58,060 nt of DNA, from contig CANESI010000014.1 of the NCBI GenBank assembly GCA_947441065.1, positions 1 through 58,060 of the forward strand. Direction: 5' to 3'. Position 1 is the stretch's first letter. The number at the start of each line of letters is the position of its first letter. The notes below the pieces were generated by a model, which made no database searches, was not told the DNA's origin, and saw nothing but the letters and a program-made list of their open reading frames with translations. The translations under genes and the position numbers were made by a program. Positions 18,870 to 30,632 of this stretch are shown here, one piece after another. This DNA comes from Caulobacteraceae bacterium (GTDB lineage Bacteria; Pseudomonadota; Alphaproteobacteria; Caulobacterales; Caulobacteraceae).

Positions 18870-19931
18870 ATGACCCGTGCTGATCGAATTGCCGCCCTGA
18901 AAGCCGCCGCCGCTGAACGCGTGCTGGTGCTGGATGGGTCATGGGGCGTGATGATCCAGAAATATAAGCTGTCTGAAGAAGACTATCGCGGCAGCCAATT
19001 TGCCGACCATGCCATGCCGCAAAAGGGCAATAATGACCTGCTGATCCTAACCCGTCCGGACATTATCACCGACCTGCACGATGCCTATTATGGAGCGGGG
19101 GCGGATATTTCAGAGACCAACACCTTCTCCTCCACCTCCATCGGCATGGCCGACTATGGCATGGAGAGCCAAGTGCGGGCTTTGAACCTAGAGGCCGCGC
19201 GTCTGGGCCGCGAAAGCGCCGACCGCTGGACCGCCAAGGAGCCGCATAAGCCGCGCTTTTTGGCCGGATCGATTGGCCCCTTGAACCGCACACTGTCGAT
19301 CAGCCCTGATGTGAATGACCCTTCGGCCCGATCCGTGACCTTTGACGAGGTCTACAACGCCTATCGCGAGCAGGTCTTGGCCCTGCATGAGGGCGGGGTG
19401 GACCTGTTCCTAGTCGAGACCATCTTTGACACCCTCAATGCCAAGGCAGCGTTGAAGGCGATCCTGGATCTGGAGGACGAGGGGCTGGAGCCCTTGCCGA
19501 TCTGGATTTCCGGCACCATCACCGACCGGTCGGGCCGCACCCTGTCGGGCCAGACCGTCGAGGCCTTCTGGAACTCGGTCAAGCATGCCAAGCCCTTTGC
19601 CGTTGGCTTTAACTGCGCCCTTGGGGCCGAACTGATGCGCCCGCACATTGCCGAGATCAGCCGCTTGGCCGACACGCTGGTTGCTGCCTATCCAAATGCG
19701 GGCCTGCCCAATGCCTTTGGCGAATATGACGAGGAACCGCATCAGACCGGTCACATGCTGCACGAGTGGGCTGCGGACGGCATTGTCAATATTCTGGGCG
19801 GCTGCTGCGGCACCACGCCCGACCATATCCGCCATGTCGCTGATGCAGTTCGGGGCATGACGCCCCGCGTGCCTCCGGTTCGGCCCACCGCCATGCGCCT
19901 GTCAGGCCTAGAGCCATTTGAGCTGTCCTGA
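18870..19931 (+). CDS. metH: Methionine synthase part 1: homocysteine S-methyltransferase domain
   Basis: 353 residues corresponding to the N-terminal homocysteine-binding barrel of cobalamin-dependent MetH. The zinc ligands are visible as Cys249 (GFNCALG) and Cys312/Cys313 (GGCCGTTPDHI). The barrel start LVLDGSWGVMIQKY and AGSIGPLNRTLS are characteristic. The remaining domains are on the next gene, 3 bp downstream, so methionine synthase here is a two-protein enzyme. The stop is a genuine TGA in TTTGAGCTGTCCTGA, with a new ATG following; this is a split and not a frameshift, as the second part has its own start. Confidence 0.94.
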   Translation: MTRADRIAALKAAAAERVLVLDGSWGVMIQKYKLSEEDYRGSQFADHAMPQKGNNDLLILTRPDIITDLHDAYYGAGADISETNTFSSTSIGMADYGMESQVRALNLEAARLGRESADRWTAKEPHKPRFLAGSIGPLNRTLSISPDVNDPSARSVTFDEVYNAYREQVLALHEGGVDLFLVETIFDTLNAKAALKAILDLEDEGLEPLPIWISGTITDRSGRTLSGQTVEAFWNSVKHAKPFAVGFNCALGAELMRPHIAEISRLADTLVAAYPNAGLPNAFGEYDEEPHQTGHMLHEWAADGIVNILGGCCGTTPDHIRHVADAVRGMTPRVPPVRPTAMRLSGLEPFELS

Positions 19932-19934
19932 ACC

Positions 19935-22634
<2,700 letters not shown>

Positions 22635-22648
22635 GGCTTACCGCTGCT

Positions 22649-22792
22649 AGCCCTTCCCCCCCTTGAGGGTGAGAGGGTTGGGAGTGTGGGGGGTGTTCAT
22701 CCACGGCCCTCTCCGCCAAGTTCCCCACAACAGCGGACCCGCTTCCCGCCCGTGTCCAAGGGTCTATATCCCCGCCTTCGCGGGGAACGCGG
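22649..22792 (-). repeat. Dispersed composite repeat family B, copy 2
   Basis: Same block order as the copies near 9.6 kb and 30.4 kb: hairpin CCCCGCCTTCGCGGGGAA, then CGCTTCCCGCC, then GTTCATCCACGG and TTGAGGGTGAGAGGGTTGGG when read on the plus strand. The interior between blocks has diverged. Confidence 0.7.
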
Positions 22793-22829
22793 ATGATGAG
22801 AAGTAAGGCCCCGCCCCCGCCGCCCCCTC

Positions 22830-22968
22830 CCCGCGTCATTGCGAGCGTAGCGAAGCAACCCAGGGGACTGGGCAGGATTGTTGGTGGTGAGGGTTAGAAG
22901 GGTTGCGCGTTCGACGGTGCCCGGTCCCCTAGGTTGCTTCGGCGCGATGCGCCTCGCAATGACGCGGG
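22830..22968. repeat. Dispersed inverted-repeat family D
   Basis: CCCGCGTCATTGCGAG at the left and CTCGCAATGACGCGGG at the right are perfect complements. Inner blocks AAGCAACCCAGGGGAC and GTCCCCTAGGTTGCTTC are also complementary with one mismatch. The motif resembles genome-wide palindromic repeats known from many alphaproteobacteria. Half of the element also lies near 9536-9554. Confidence 0.7.
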
Positions 22969-23078
22969 TGGATGAGCACCCGCGTTCCCCGCAGACGGGG
23001 ATTCAGTGGGCCGCGTTCAGGCTGTGTGGACTAATCTGGGTCCCCGCCTTCGCGGGGAGCACGGAAAAACCTAAACAA

Positions 23079-23163
23079 GGCCCTCACCCAACCCTCTCCC
23101 ATAGGGAGAGGGCTTTATCGTTCTTAGCCCTCGCCCCCTGGGGGAGAGGGTTGGGTGAGGGGG
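23079..23163. repeat. Dispersed inverted-repeat family C, copy 1
   Basis: CCCTCACCCAACCCTCTCCC at the left pairs with GGGAGAGGGTTGGGTGAGGG at the right around an inner second pair (GGGAGAGGGC and GCCCTCGCCCCC). Another full copy lies at 57197-57280. A half copy borders family B near 30.47 kb. Confidence 0.7.
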
Positions 23164-23190
23164 TCACCCGCGCTCCATCCACCGGGTTCC

Positions 23191-23733
23191 CTACCCCTCC
23201 AACACCTCCACCCGCCGTAGCAAGGCCTCCATCGATCGGTCGCGTAGGCCATCGGCCTGAAGGTGGCCGACAAGGTCGGAGAGGTAGTCGATATTGCGGC
23301 CCGACAGACCCTTGGCACCCGCGATCAGTTGCGCCTGTTGCTCGAGGCTCAGATGGCCCGCCCACTGGGCATGTTGGCGGTCGGACAGATAGACCAGCGC
23401 CGGGGCCTTGGCGCCATCATCGAGCCGCACCTTGGCCCAAGCTTCGAAATAGGTCTCGGTCGGCTGTTCGCGTTCTTGCAGATAGGCATAGGTCTGGGCC
23501 CAGTCCGCAGCGGCCACCCGAAAGGCCGCGCCCCGCACCGCACCACCGGGCGCAAGGCCTAAAACCAGGCCCGGACGCTCATAGGTGCCGCGATGGTGAA
23601 CCGAATAGATGCAAAAGGCGCGACGACGGCCATGGAGAATGGCGGCTCTTCGCTCTACAAAGGCAAAACCCGGGCGCCACATCAATGAGCCATAGCCAAA
23701 GACCCAGCGATCGCCCTGATCCTCTAACGCCAT
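23191..23733 (-). CDS. Gamma-glutamylcyclotransferase, ChaC-like
   Basis: About 180 residues. The YGSLMW substrate-loop motif lies near the N-terminus (VFGYGSLMWRPGF), and the family catalytic Glu is in YLQEREQPTETYF. ChaC enzymes release 5-oxoproline and Cys-Gly from glutathione in the cytoplasm. I prefer the ATG at 23733 (MALEDQGDRW) because AAGGTGA stands nine bases before it; the earlier in-frame ATG at 23763 has no such site and lies 11 bp from the divergent gene. A 5-oxoprolinase gene elsewhere in this window could process the product, which is inference. Confidence 0.88.
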   Translation of the reverse strand: MALEDQGDRWVFGYGSLMWRPGFAFVERRAAILHGRRRAFCIYSVHHRGTYERPGLVLGLAPGGAVRGAAFRVAAADWAQTYAYLQEREQPTETYFEAWAKVRLDDGAKAPALVYLSDRQHAQWAGHLSLEQQAQLIAGAKGLSGRNIDYLSDLVGHLQADGLRDRSMEALLRRVEVLEG

Positions 23734-23774
23734 CTGTTTAATCACCTTAACCCCGTAAGACATTCAGGCTGACC

Positions 23775-24812
23775 ATGCCCGACCAAGACGCCCCTCGCAA
23801 ACCCCCTCGCCGCATTTGGCTGGTGGCCCCCTATATTTTGCTCGGCCTTGCCATCATGGGCTGGAGCGCAGGATGGATGGTGCTCAGGGGGCAATTGGAA
23901 CAGCGGATGGACCAGGCCGCCGCCGATCTGCGTAAGGCAGGCTTCGAGGTCGCTTGGAAAGAGCGCAAGGTCGCGGGCTATCCCTTCCGGTTCTATGTCA
24001 CCCTGACCGAGGCGCGATTGCGCGAGCCGTCGGGCTGGGCGCTGGACATGCCGGTCCTCAAGGCCGAGGCCAGCGCCTTGAGATTAAAACACTGGATGAT
24101 CGTGGCCAGCGACGGCGCCGTCGTCACGCGCCCCGTGTCCGGCGGCCTGCGCGTCAGCGGCAAGGCCTTGCGAGCCAGCTTTGTGGCCACGGACGCCCCC
24201 CTGCCCCGGATCGCGGTCGAGGGGGTTCAACTGATCTTCACGCCCGAACCGGGCGCAAGGCCCTTTGCGCTCAGCAAGGCCGAGAAGCTGGAGTTTCATC
24301 TGGTCCCCGGCGGTAAGGATGAGGCCGCCCTTCTGTTTCGCATCGACGGCGGTAAGGCAGCGGCGGGCGGTCTGACGGCGCGCCTAGCGGGTGAAAAGCC
24401 GGTCTCGGTGCTCTGGGACTCCCTTCTCAGCCAACGCGATGATCTGATCGGTCCAGATTGGCCTCAGGCTGTGCGACATTGGACCGGTGCGGGCGGGACC
24501 ATGACCCTGCGCAAGGGTGGCCTGACCCTCGGCGATACCAGCCTTGGCATGGGCTCTGGCAGTTTGACGGTCGGGGTCGATGGACGCTTGCGCGGCAGCC
24601 TCGATGCCCAACTGACGAGGGGCTCGGGGGCCTTGCTGGCCATGGGCGAGACCGGTCTGATTGAGCCCAATGGTGCCCAGATCGCCGCTGCCGTGGTTCA
24701 AGCCCGCGAACTGATGAGCGATGGTAAGTCAGCGCAAGCGACCATCAGCTTTGAGGCCGGGCGCACGACGCTGGGTCCCGTCGCCATCGGTCCAGCCCCC
24801 AAGGTCTATTGA
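23775..24812 (+). CDS. DUF2125 family protein
   Basis: 345 residues. An N-terminal membrane anchor (about residues 14-36, WLVAPYILLGLAIMGWSAGW) precedes a long beta-rich domain starting GFEVAWKERKVAGYPFRFYV, the typical DUF2125 opening. It is probably a periplasm-facing, inner-membrane-anchored protein of unknown role. It ends one base before the start of the chorismate mutase-like gene, so it is the first gene of that transcript. Confidence 0.85.
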   Translation: MPDQDAPRKPPRRIWLVAPYILLGLAIMGWSAGWMVLRGQLEQRMDQAAADLRKAGFEVAWKERKVAGYPFRFYVTLTEARLREPSGWALDMPVLKAEASALRLKHWMIVASDGAVVTRPVSGGLRVSGKALRASFVATDAPLPRIAVEGVQLIFTPEPGARPFALSKAEKLEFHLVPGGKDEAALLFRIDGGKAAAGGLTARLAGEKPVSVLWDSLLSQRDDLIGPDWPQAVRHWTGAGGTMTLRKGGLTLGDTSLGMGSGSLTVGVDGRLRGSLDAQLTRGSGALLAMGETGLIEPNGAQIAAAVVQARELMSDGKSAQATISFEAGRTTLGPVAIGPAPKVY

Positions 24813-24813
24813 T

Positions 24814-25563
24814 ATGAGCGACGAACAGGCCAGCGCCCGGGCGCGCATCGACCAGATCGACGAGGCCCTTCTTAGCCTGATCGACGAGCGCGCTGGTCTG
24901 GCCATTGCCGCTGGAATGGGCGCTGATCCGGGGCTGGAGGCCCTCGCCCTTCGACGCCTTCTGGCCCTACCGCGCGCCTCGGTGCACCGGCCCCTCATCG
25001 TGCGGGTCTGGCGCGAGCTGATGGCCGATGGGGTTCAAAGGCAGGTCCCGCGCCATCTCAGCGTCTGGGGCGGCAAGGAGCCGCTGCGCACCGCCGAACT
25101 GGCCCGCCACCGCTTTGGTAGCAGCGTCTCCCTGACCATGACCGCCAAGGCCGAGGACGCATTGGCCGCAGCCCGGACACCGGGCGGCATCGGCATTCTA
25201 GCCCTGTCCGGCGATCATCCCTGGTGGCTGCGTCTTTTGGCGGAGCCGACGCTTCAGGTCTTTGCGGCCCTGCCCGACATGGCGGTCCACGGCCCCCTGA
25301 CCGCGCTGGCCGTCGGTCAGATTGTCGCTGAGCCGACGGGGGGCGATGAGACCTATTGGGTCACCGATGCGGCAGGCTCAGCGGCGGCAGTGCAAGAGGT
25401 GCTGGCTAAGGATGGCGTGGCGGCGGAACTGGTCGGGCAGGCTGGCGGGTTCAAACTCTTTGCCCTTGCCGGGTTCTATCAGCGCGACGATAGCCGTCTG
25501 GCCAAGGGGCCGGGGCGACTGTTCGGCGTCATAGGCGCTAGCCCCACCGCGCTCGACGTGTAA
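24814..25563 (+). CDS. Chorismate mutase-like protein with extra C-terminal domain
   Basis: 249 residues. The first 85 (RIDQIDEALLSLIDERAGLAI then PLIVRVWRELMADGVQRQ) resemble the AroQ helical chorismate mutase fold. The usual lysine in the middle of the active site (the KxK after helix 1) is not evident here and the loop is shortened. Residues about 90-249 look like a prephenate-dehydratase/ACT-like remnant but lack the TRF catalytic motif of PheA. The ATG at 24814 follows the previous stop by one base. Neighbouring HisC-type aminotransferase and prephenate dehydrogenase support a tyrosine/phenylalanine role. Activity is uncertain. Confidence 0.75.
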   Translation: MSDEQASARARIDQIDEALLSLIDERAGLAIAAGMGADPGLEALALRRLLALPRASVHRPLIVRVWRELMADGVQRQVPRHLSVWGGKEPLRTAELARHRFGSSVSLTMTAKAEDALAAARTPGGIGILALSGDHPWWLRLLAEPTLQVFAALPDMAVHGPLTALAVGQIVAEPTGGDETYWVTDAAGSAAAVQEVLAKDGVAAELVGQAGGFKLFALAGFYQRDDSRLAKGPGRLFGVIGASPTALDV

Positions 25564-25609
25564 AAAAGCGCCATCCTTGCCCCTCATGACGATCCAAGGC
25601 CCCAAGACC

Positions 25610-26722
25610 ATGACCTCGACCCCTCGCGACCCGTCCCGCCCGACCCCCAAGGCCGGAATTTTGGATATTACGGCCTACAAGCCGGGCCGTGCCCATGCCG
25701 AGGGCGTCAAGGACCCGGTCAAGCTGTCGGCCAATGAAAACATCCTCGGCAGCAGCCCTAAGGCCCGCGAGGCCTTTGTCCAAGGGGCGATGAAGCTGCA
25801 TCTCTATCCAGATGGCCGCGCCAATGGTCTGCGCGCCGTCATTGCCGAGCGCTATAATCTCGACCCCGACCGCCTAACCTTTGGCTGTGGCTCGGACGAG
25901 ATCTTTGCCCTGCTCAATCAGGTCTATCTGGAGCCGGGCGACAATATTGTTCAGGGCGAATATGGCTTTGCCGCCTTTGCCATCGGGGCGCGGGCCTGTC
26001 AGGGCGAGGTGCGCTTTGCCAAGGAACCGGACCTGCGCATTGATGTGGCCGAGGTTCTGGCCTGCGTTGATGACCGCACCCGTCTGGTCTTCATCGCCAA
26101 CCCGTCCAACCCGACCGGAACCTGGCTGACCGCCGAAGAGATCGCGGCCCTCCATGCGGGCCTGCCCAGCCATGTGCTGCTGGTGCTCGACGGAGCCTAT
26201 GCCGAATTTGCCACCGATCCGGCCTTTAGCGATGGGCTGGAGCTGGCCCGCACGGCGCCCAACGTCATCGTCACCCGCACCTTTTCCAAGATCCACGGCC
26301 TTGGCTCGCTGCGGGTCGGATGGGGATACGCAGCCAGCCCGATCATCGAGGCGCTGGAACGTATCCGTCCGCCCTTCAACACCACCATTGCCGGGCAAGA
26401 GGCGGCGATCGCGGCCCTGCATGATGAGGACTTCCAGAAGGCCTCCATCGCCCATATCGAGCAGTGGCGGCCTTGGCTGTTTCAACAGTTTGGCGGACTG
26501 GGTCTCGAGTGCACCCCCTCTGCCACCAACTTCCTGCTGGTCAAGTTTCCAGAGACCCCCGGCAAGACTGCTATTGAGGCCGAAGCCTTTTTGGCCTCAC
26601 GCGGGCTTCTCGTTCGCGGCGTGGCAGGCTATGGGCTGCCGCTCTATCTGCGCATCACCATCGGTCTGGAACAGCATAACCGGGCCCTGGTCGAGGCACT
26701 GAGCGATTTTATGAACGCCTAA
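25610..26722 (+). CDS. hisC: Histidinol-phosphate/aromatic aminotransferase
   Basis: About 370 residues, fold type I PLP enzyme. It contains KLSANENILGSSP, the ANPSNPTGTW cofactor motif, DGAYAEF and the PLP lysine in TRTFSKIHGLGSLRVGWGY (Lys227 from this start). The family works on histidinol phosphate and on prephenate or aromatic 2-oxoacids. Standing between a chorismate mutase-like gene and prephenate dehydrogenase it probably transaminates aromatic precursors; it may serve both pathways. In-frame starts also occur at TTG 25577 and ATG 25586; none has a strong ribosome site, so the start is tentative. Confidence 0.88.
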   Translation: MTSTPRDPSRPTPKAGILDITAYKPGRAHAEGVKDPVKLSANENILGSSPKAREAFVQGAMKLHLYPDGRANGLRAVIAERYNLDPDRLTFGCGSDEIFALLNQVYLEPGDNIVQGEYGFAAFAIGARACQGEVRFAKEPDLRIDVAEVLACVDDRTRLVFIANPSNPTGTWLTAEEIAALHAGLPSHVLLVLDGAYAEFATDPAFSDGLELARTAPNVIVTRTFSKIHGLGSLRVGWGYAASPIIEALERIRPPFNTTIAGQEAAIAALHDEDFQKASIAHIEQWRPWLFQQFGGLGLECTPSATNFLLVKFPETPGKTAIEAEAFLASRGLLVRGVAGYGLPLYLRITIGLEQHNRALVEALSDFMNA

Positions 26723-26734
26723 AGGGGTAGGGCT

Positions 26735-27667
26735 ATGGCTGGACCGCAATTCGAACGCATCGCTGTCATCGGCTGCGGCCTGATCGGCTCGTCGCTGGTT
26801 CGGGCTGTGCGTGCCTATGGCGCGGCGGGGTCTATCTCTGTCTATGACCTCAGCCCCGTCGTGCGCGAGCGCGTGGTGGCCTTGGGGATCGCTGATCTGG
26901 TCACGGACAATATTGCCAAGGCCGTCGAGGGTGCAGATCTGGTGGTCTTTGCCGCCCCGCCGATGGCCATTGCCGAGGCCGCCGCGCTGGCCGCGCCGCA
27001 CTATCGGGCTGGAGCCATCATCTCCGACGTCGGCTCGGTCAAGGGCACGATGGCAGAGGTTCTCGCCGCTGGCGCACCGGACAATGTCTTTATCATTCCG
27101 GGCCACCCCATCGCCGGAACCGAGCAGTCGGGGCCAGATGCAGGCTTTGCAGAGCTATTTGACGGGCGCTGGGTGATCTTGACCCCGGTCAGCGATCAAA
27201 ATGAGGCCTATGCCGTGGCCGTGGCCAATCTTTCGGCCTTTTGGCGGATGCTTGGGGCTCAGGTCGAGCTAATGGATGCGCGTCACCACGATATGGTTCT
27301 AGCCGTGACCAGCCACCTGCCGCACCTGATCGCCTATAATATCGTTGGCACCGCGGCGGACCTTGAAGAGGTCACACAGTCGGAGGTGATGAAGTTCTCT
27401 GCCGGTGGCTTTCGCGACTTTACCCGCATCGCCGCCTCGGACCCGGTCATGTGGCGCGATGTTTTCATCCTCAACAAGGACGCGGTCCTAGAGGTTCTGG
27501 GCCGGTTCACCGAGGATCTTCAGGCCTTGTCGCGCGCCATCCGCTGGGGTGAGGCCGATAAGCTGCAAGAGCTGTTCACCCGCACCCGCGAGATCCGCGT
27601 AGGTCTGATTGCTCTGGGCCAAGAGGACCCAACTCCGAACTTTGGCCGCAACAAACCGAAGGTCTAA
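26735..27667 (+). CDS. tyrC: Prephenate/arogenate (cyclohexadienyl) dehydrogenase
   Basis: 310 residues. The NAD-binding motif IAVIGCGLIGSSLVRAV starts at about residue 9. HPIAGTEQSGPDAG carries the catalytic His, and GRWVILTP and HHDMVLAVTSHLPHLIAYN follow. It oxidatively decarboxylates prephenate or arogenate in tyrosine synthesis. It begins 12 bp after the aminotransferase gene with AGGGGTAGGG before the ATG. Convergent with pdxH, 3 bp between stops. Confidence 0.92.
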   Translation: MAGPQFERIAVIGCGLIGSSLVRAVRAYGAAGSISVYDLSPVVRERVVALGIADLVTDNIAKAVEGADLVVFAAPPMAIAEAAALAAPHYRAGAIISDVGSVKGTMAEVLAAGAPDNVFIIPGHPIAGTEQSGPDAGFAELFDGRWVILTPVSDQNEAYAVAVANLSAFWRMLGAQVELMDARHHDMVLAVTSHLPHLIAYNIVGTAADLEEVTQSEVMKFSAGGFRDFTRIAASDPVMWRDVFILNKDAVLEVLGRFTEDLQALSRAIRWGEADKLQELFTRTREIRVGLIALGQEDPTPNFGRNKPKV

Positions 27668-27670
27668 GGC

Positions 27671-28333
27671 CTAGGGATAGAGTCTCTGGGTCGTCCAGCC
27701 CTGCGCCACCTTACCAAACACCAGCCGCTCATGCAGGCGAAAGGGCCGGTCGCGCCAAAACTCGATGGACTGGGGCTCTAACCGGAACCCGGACCAATGG
27801 GGCGGGCGCGGCACCTTGCCAAGGCCAAAGGCAAGGCCCTGTTCGATGACCTTCTTTTCCAGCGCGAAACGATCGGCCAAGGGCTGGGACTGATCCGACG
27901 CCCAGGCTCCGATTTGGCTGGCCCGCGCACGGGTGGCGAAATAGGCATCGGCCTCAGCATCCGTCACCGGCGTCACAGGTCCGCGCACACGCACCTGACG
28001 GCGCAGAGACTTCCAGTGGAACAGCAAGGCCGCCTTAGGGTTCGATGCCAGTTCGCGGCCCTTGGCACTGGTCAGGTTGGTGTAGAAGACAAAGCCGCCC
28101 GCATCGACATCCTTTAAAAGGACCATCCGCACATCCGGCAGGCCCTCAGCATCGACCGTCGCCAAGGCCATGGCATTGGGATCATTGACCTCTGACGTCT
28201 TGGCCGCTTCCAGCCATTCGCCGAACAGGGCGATGGGATCGGCCTTCTCGTTCAAAGGCGGACCCGCCTTTTCGGCGGCGGCTTCATAGTCGGCCTCGGT
28301 CGGCGAGGCGGGGATTAGGTCTGACTGGCTCAT
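27671..28333 (-). CDS. pdxH: Pyridoxamine 5'-phosphate oxidase
   Basis: 220 residues of an FMN enzyme that makes pyridoxal 5'-phosphate from PNP or PMP. FMN-contacting segments are [18 protein letters not shown] and [18 protein letters not shown], followed by [17 protein letters not shown] and the C-terminal substrate segment [18 protein letters not shown] with terminal RLYP. Length fits the family. It provides the cofactor used by the adjacent aminotransferase, but is on the opposite strand. Confidence 0.95.
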   Translation of the reverse strand: MSQSDLIPASPTEADYEAAAEKAGPPLNEKADPIALFGEWLEAAKTSEVNDPNAMALATVDAEGLPDVRMVLLKDVDAGGFVFYTNLTSAKGRELASNPKAALLFHWKSLRRQVRVRGPVTPVTDAEADAYFATRARASQIGAWASDQSQPLADRFALEKKVIEQGLAFGLGKVPRPPHWSGFRLEPQSIEFWRDRPFRLHERLVFGKVAQGWTTQRLYP

Positions 28334-28411
28334 GTCTCGAATATAGGCGGGTTTTGCCTAAGGCAAAGCCGCTTAACCGCTCGTTGACCAACTTGTCGCA
28401 ATGATGGCCCT

Positions 28412-29125
28412 ATGGGGTCTGAAAACCAAAGGCTTGAGGCGCAGCGGGCGCTCGCGACACTCGGTCTGACGTCAGACGCGGGACTGGAAGAGGTGCGCCG
28501 TGCGTTCCGAGGCCGGGTCATGGCTGACCATCCGGACCGCCCCGGCGGCGATGCCCAGCGGTTCAATGAGGCCCTGCAGGCCTACCGGCTCTTGCAGGCG
28601 AAGTTCCAAGCTGAGGGCGTGAGCGCTAAGGCTCCCGCCCCTACCCCGCCCGTTATCGTCACCATCACGCCCAAGGAAGCCTTCACCGGCGGCGAGCGGC
28701 GCCTGCCGACACAGGGCCAGCCCGACCGCGTGGTGACCCTTCCGGCAGGCCTTCGCGATGGCGACCGACTTCGGGTCGGCGATGATGTCTATGAGGTCCA
28801 TATCCGCAATCGCAGCGAACTGCGGGCCGAAGGTGATGACCTGCATCTGACCGTCAATGCCCCGTCCGACCTCATGCACAATGGCGGCCGTCTGGCCATC
28901 CAGACCCCGGCAGGCCCCAGACACATCTATGTCGCACGCCAGTCAGGGCCGGTGATCTGCCTGAACGGTCTGGGCCTGCCCGCCACCCGCAGCCACGCGC
29001 GCGGCAGCCTCTATGTCCACCTGTTCGCCAATCGCGACCGCCCGGCAGACCTTGTTACCTCACCAGACCCGGGCACCCCCGCCCAAGAAAAACGCCGCCG
29101 CTTTGCCAAGACTTGGGCGGCCTAA
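28412..29125 (+). CDS. J-domain protein with DnaJ-type C-terminal substrate domain
   Basis: 237 residues. A J domain lies at about residues 10-70 with HPD in VMADHPDRPGG. A short A/P-rich linker precedes a DnaJ C-terminal-like beta domain (VTITPKEAFTGGERRLPT, VVTLPAGLRDGDRLRVGDD). The zinc-finger and Gly/Phe regions of full DnaJ are missing, so it resembles a shortened CbpA-type co-chaperone. It is divergent from pdxH and 52 bp upstream of aroC. Confidence 0.82.
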   Translation: MGSENQRLEAQRALATLGLTSDAGLEEVRRAFRGRVMADHPDRPGGDAQRFNEALQAYRLLQAKFQAEGVSAKAPAPTPPVIVTITPKEAFTGGERRLPTQGQPDRVVTLPAGLRDGDRLRVGDDVYEVHIRNRSELRAEGDDLHLTVNAPSDLMHNGGRLAIQTPAGPRHIYVARQSGPVICLNGLGLPATRSHARGSLYVHLFANRDRPADLVTSPDPGTPAQEKRRRFAKTWAA

Positions 29126-29177
29126 GCTCAAACTCCCGTTTTGGCTTTTTCGTTCCTTCGGTTAGAACCGCTCCATC

Positions 29178-30302
29178 ATGTCGCACAACACTTTCGGCCA
29201 TCTGTTTCGTGTCACCACCTGGGGCGAGAGCCACGGGCCTGCTCTGGGCTGTGTGGTGGATGGGTGCCCTCCGGGGCTGAGCCTGACGGCGGAGGATATT
29301 CAGGTCTGGCTGAATCGGCGCAAGCCCGGTGGCAGCAAGTTTGTCACCCAGCGCCAAGAGCCGGACGCCGTACGTATCCTGTCGGGCGTGTTCAGCGATG
29401 ACCGCACAACGGGCCAAGTGACCACCGGCACGCCCATCTCGCTGATGATCGAGAATATGGATCAGCGGTCCAAGGACTATTCCGAGATCGCGCGAGCCTT
29501 TCGCCCCGGCCATGCTGACCATGCCTATTTTGCCAAATATGGTGTGAGAGACTATCGCGGCGGCGGGCGCTCTTCAGCCCGTGAGACCGCAGCCCGCGTC
29601 GCTGGCGGTGCCGTCGCTCGCAAGATTCTGGGCGATGGGGTGCGTATCCGCGCGGCTCTGGTTCAGATGGGACCACACCTCATTGATCGGTCCCGCTGGG
29701 ACTGGGACCAGTGCGAGCAGAACCCCTTCTGGTGCCCTGACGCCCAGACCGCCGCCCTGTGGGAAGATTATCTGGACGGCGTGCGCAAGGCGGGCTCGTC
29801 CATCGGCGCGGTGGTTGAGGTTGTGGCCGAGGGCGTTCCTGCCGGTTGGGGCGCACCGCTCTATGGCAAGCTCGATGCGGAGTTGGCCGGTGCCCTGATG
29901 TCGATCAATGCCGCCAAAGGCGTCGAGATCGGCGCGGGCTTTGACGCCGCCACCCTGTCAGGTGAAGACAATGCCGACCAGATGCGCATGGGCCCCGACG
30001 GCCCGGTCTTTGGCTCCAACCATGCGGGCGGCGTGCTGGGCGGCATCTCGACCGGTCAGGCCGTGGTGGCGCGTGTCGCCTTCAAGCCGACCAGTTCCAT
30101 CCTGTCCCCGCGCCAGACGGTGAACGAAGACGGCCAAGAGGTCGATCTGCGCACCAAGGGTCGTCACGATCCTTGCGTGGGCATTCGCGCTGTTCCCGTG
30201 GTCGAGGCCATGACCGCCTGCGTGCTCGCCGACGCCTTCCTGCGCCATCGCGGCCAGACCGGCGGCGGTGCCTTCGTGCCCGGCGGTCAGGGGCGGGTTT
30301 AG
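29178..30302 (+). CDS. aroC: Chorismate synthase
   Basis: 374 residues. The enzyme needs reduced FMN and makes chorismate from EPSP in the last shared step of aromatic synthesis. All signatures are present: [51 protein letters not shown] and [15 protein letters not shown], ending in the FVPGGQGRV tail. It supplies the branch point for the chorismate mutase-tyrC cluster 3 kb upstream. Confidence 0.96.
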   Translation: MSHNTFGHLFRVTTWGESHGPALGCVVDGCPPGLSLTAEDIQVWLNRRKPGGSKFVTQRQEPDAVRILSGVFSDDRTTGQVTTGTPISLMIENMDQRSKDYSEIARAFRPGHADHAYFAKYGVRDYRGGGRSSARETAARVAGGAVARKILGDGVRIRAALVQMGPHLIDRSRWDWDQCEQNPFWCPDAQTAALWEDYLDGVRKAGSSIGAVVEVVAEGVPAGWGAPLYGKLDAELAGALMSINAAKGVEIGAGFDAATLSGEDNADQMRMGPDGPVFGSNHAGGVLGGISTGQAVVARVAFKPTSSILSPRQTVNEDGQEVDLRTKGRHDPCVGIRAVPVVEAMTACVLADAFLRHRGQTGGGAFVPGGQGRV

Positions 30303-30325
30303 CCCCCTCACCTCATTTCAACCTT

Positions 30326-30470
30326 CCGTTTTCCCCGCGAAGGCGGGGACCCAGACCCTTGCACTCTGGCGGGAAGCGACCCACCCGCATTTGTGCGGAA
30401 CATGGGGGAGAAGGCCGTGGATGAACACCCCCCACTCCCAACCCTCTCCCCCTCAAGGGGGGAAAGGGCT
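30326..30470 (+). repeat. Dispersed composite repeat family B, copy 3
   Basis: Here in plus orientation: TTCCCCGCGAAGGCGGGGAC, then GGCGGGAAGCGACC, GTGGATGAACACCCCCC, ACTCCCAACCCTCTCCCCCT and GGGGGGAAAGGGCT, in the same order as the minus-strand copies at 9.6 and 22.7 kb. Confidence 0.7.
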
Positions 30471-30513
30471 AGAACAGGTTGGGTGAGGGCCTTCCTTGTA
30501 TTTTTGAAGAAAA

Positions 30514-30617
30514 AACCCCCTACCCCCGCTGCGCGGGTACTTCCCCCAGAGGGGGAAGATTTACGGGTCTGTGATCTTCCCCCTCTGGGGGAAGTGGCCC
30601 GCAGGGCCGAAGGGGGT
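30514..30617. repeat. Palindromic dispersed repeat family A, copy 2
   Basis: Same architecture as the copies at 9734 and 57078: ends AACCCCCT and AGGGGGT, blocks CTTCCCCCAGAGGGGGAAG and CTTCCCCCTCTGGGGGAAG. The spacer between blocks differs completely, and the flanks show paired changes (CCCGCTGCGCGGG on the left, GGCCCGCAGGGCC on the right), suggesting that hairpin structure is kept. Confidence 0.75.
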
Positions 30618-30632
30618 CTTTAGGAACCCTTC

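Larger units (their letters stand above)
22635..23190. repeat. Intergenic repeat cluster 2
   Basis: A 556-bp region between convergent genes with no credible gene. In order it holds composite family B (22649-22792, minus), the long inverted pair of family D (22830-22968), a further family B hairpin with divergent flank (about 22974-23064) and family C (23079-23163). A long plus-strand open frame across it is an artefact of the repeats. Confidence 0.75.
30303..30632. repeat. Intergenic repeat cluster 3
   Basis: 330 bp between convergent aroC and coq4 with no gene. It contains family B (30326-30470, plus), a short family C half (GGTTGGGTGAGGGCC near 30477) and family A (30514-30617). Confidence 0.75.

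Noticed and set aside
22878-23741. Long plus-strand frame of 287 codons
   Set aside because: It crosses repeats and the antisense of the chaC-like gene, and the protein is an Arg/Pro-rich low-complexity chain typical of a shadow frame.
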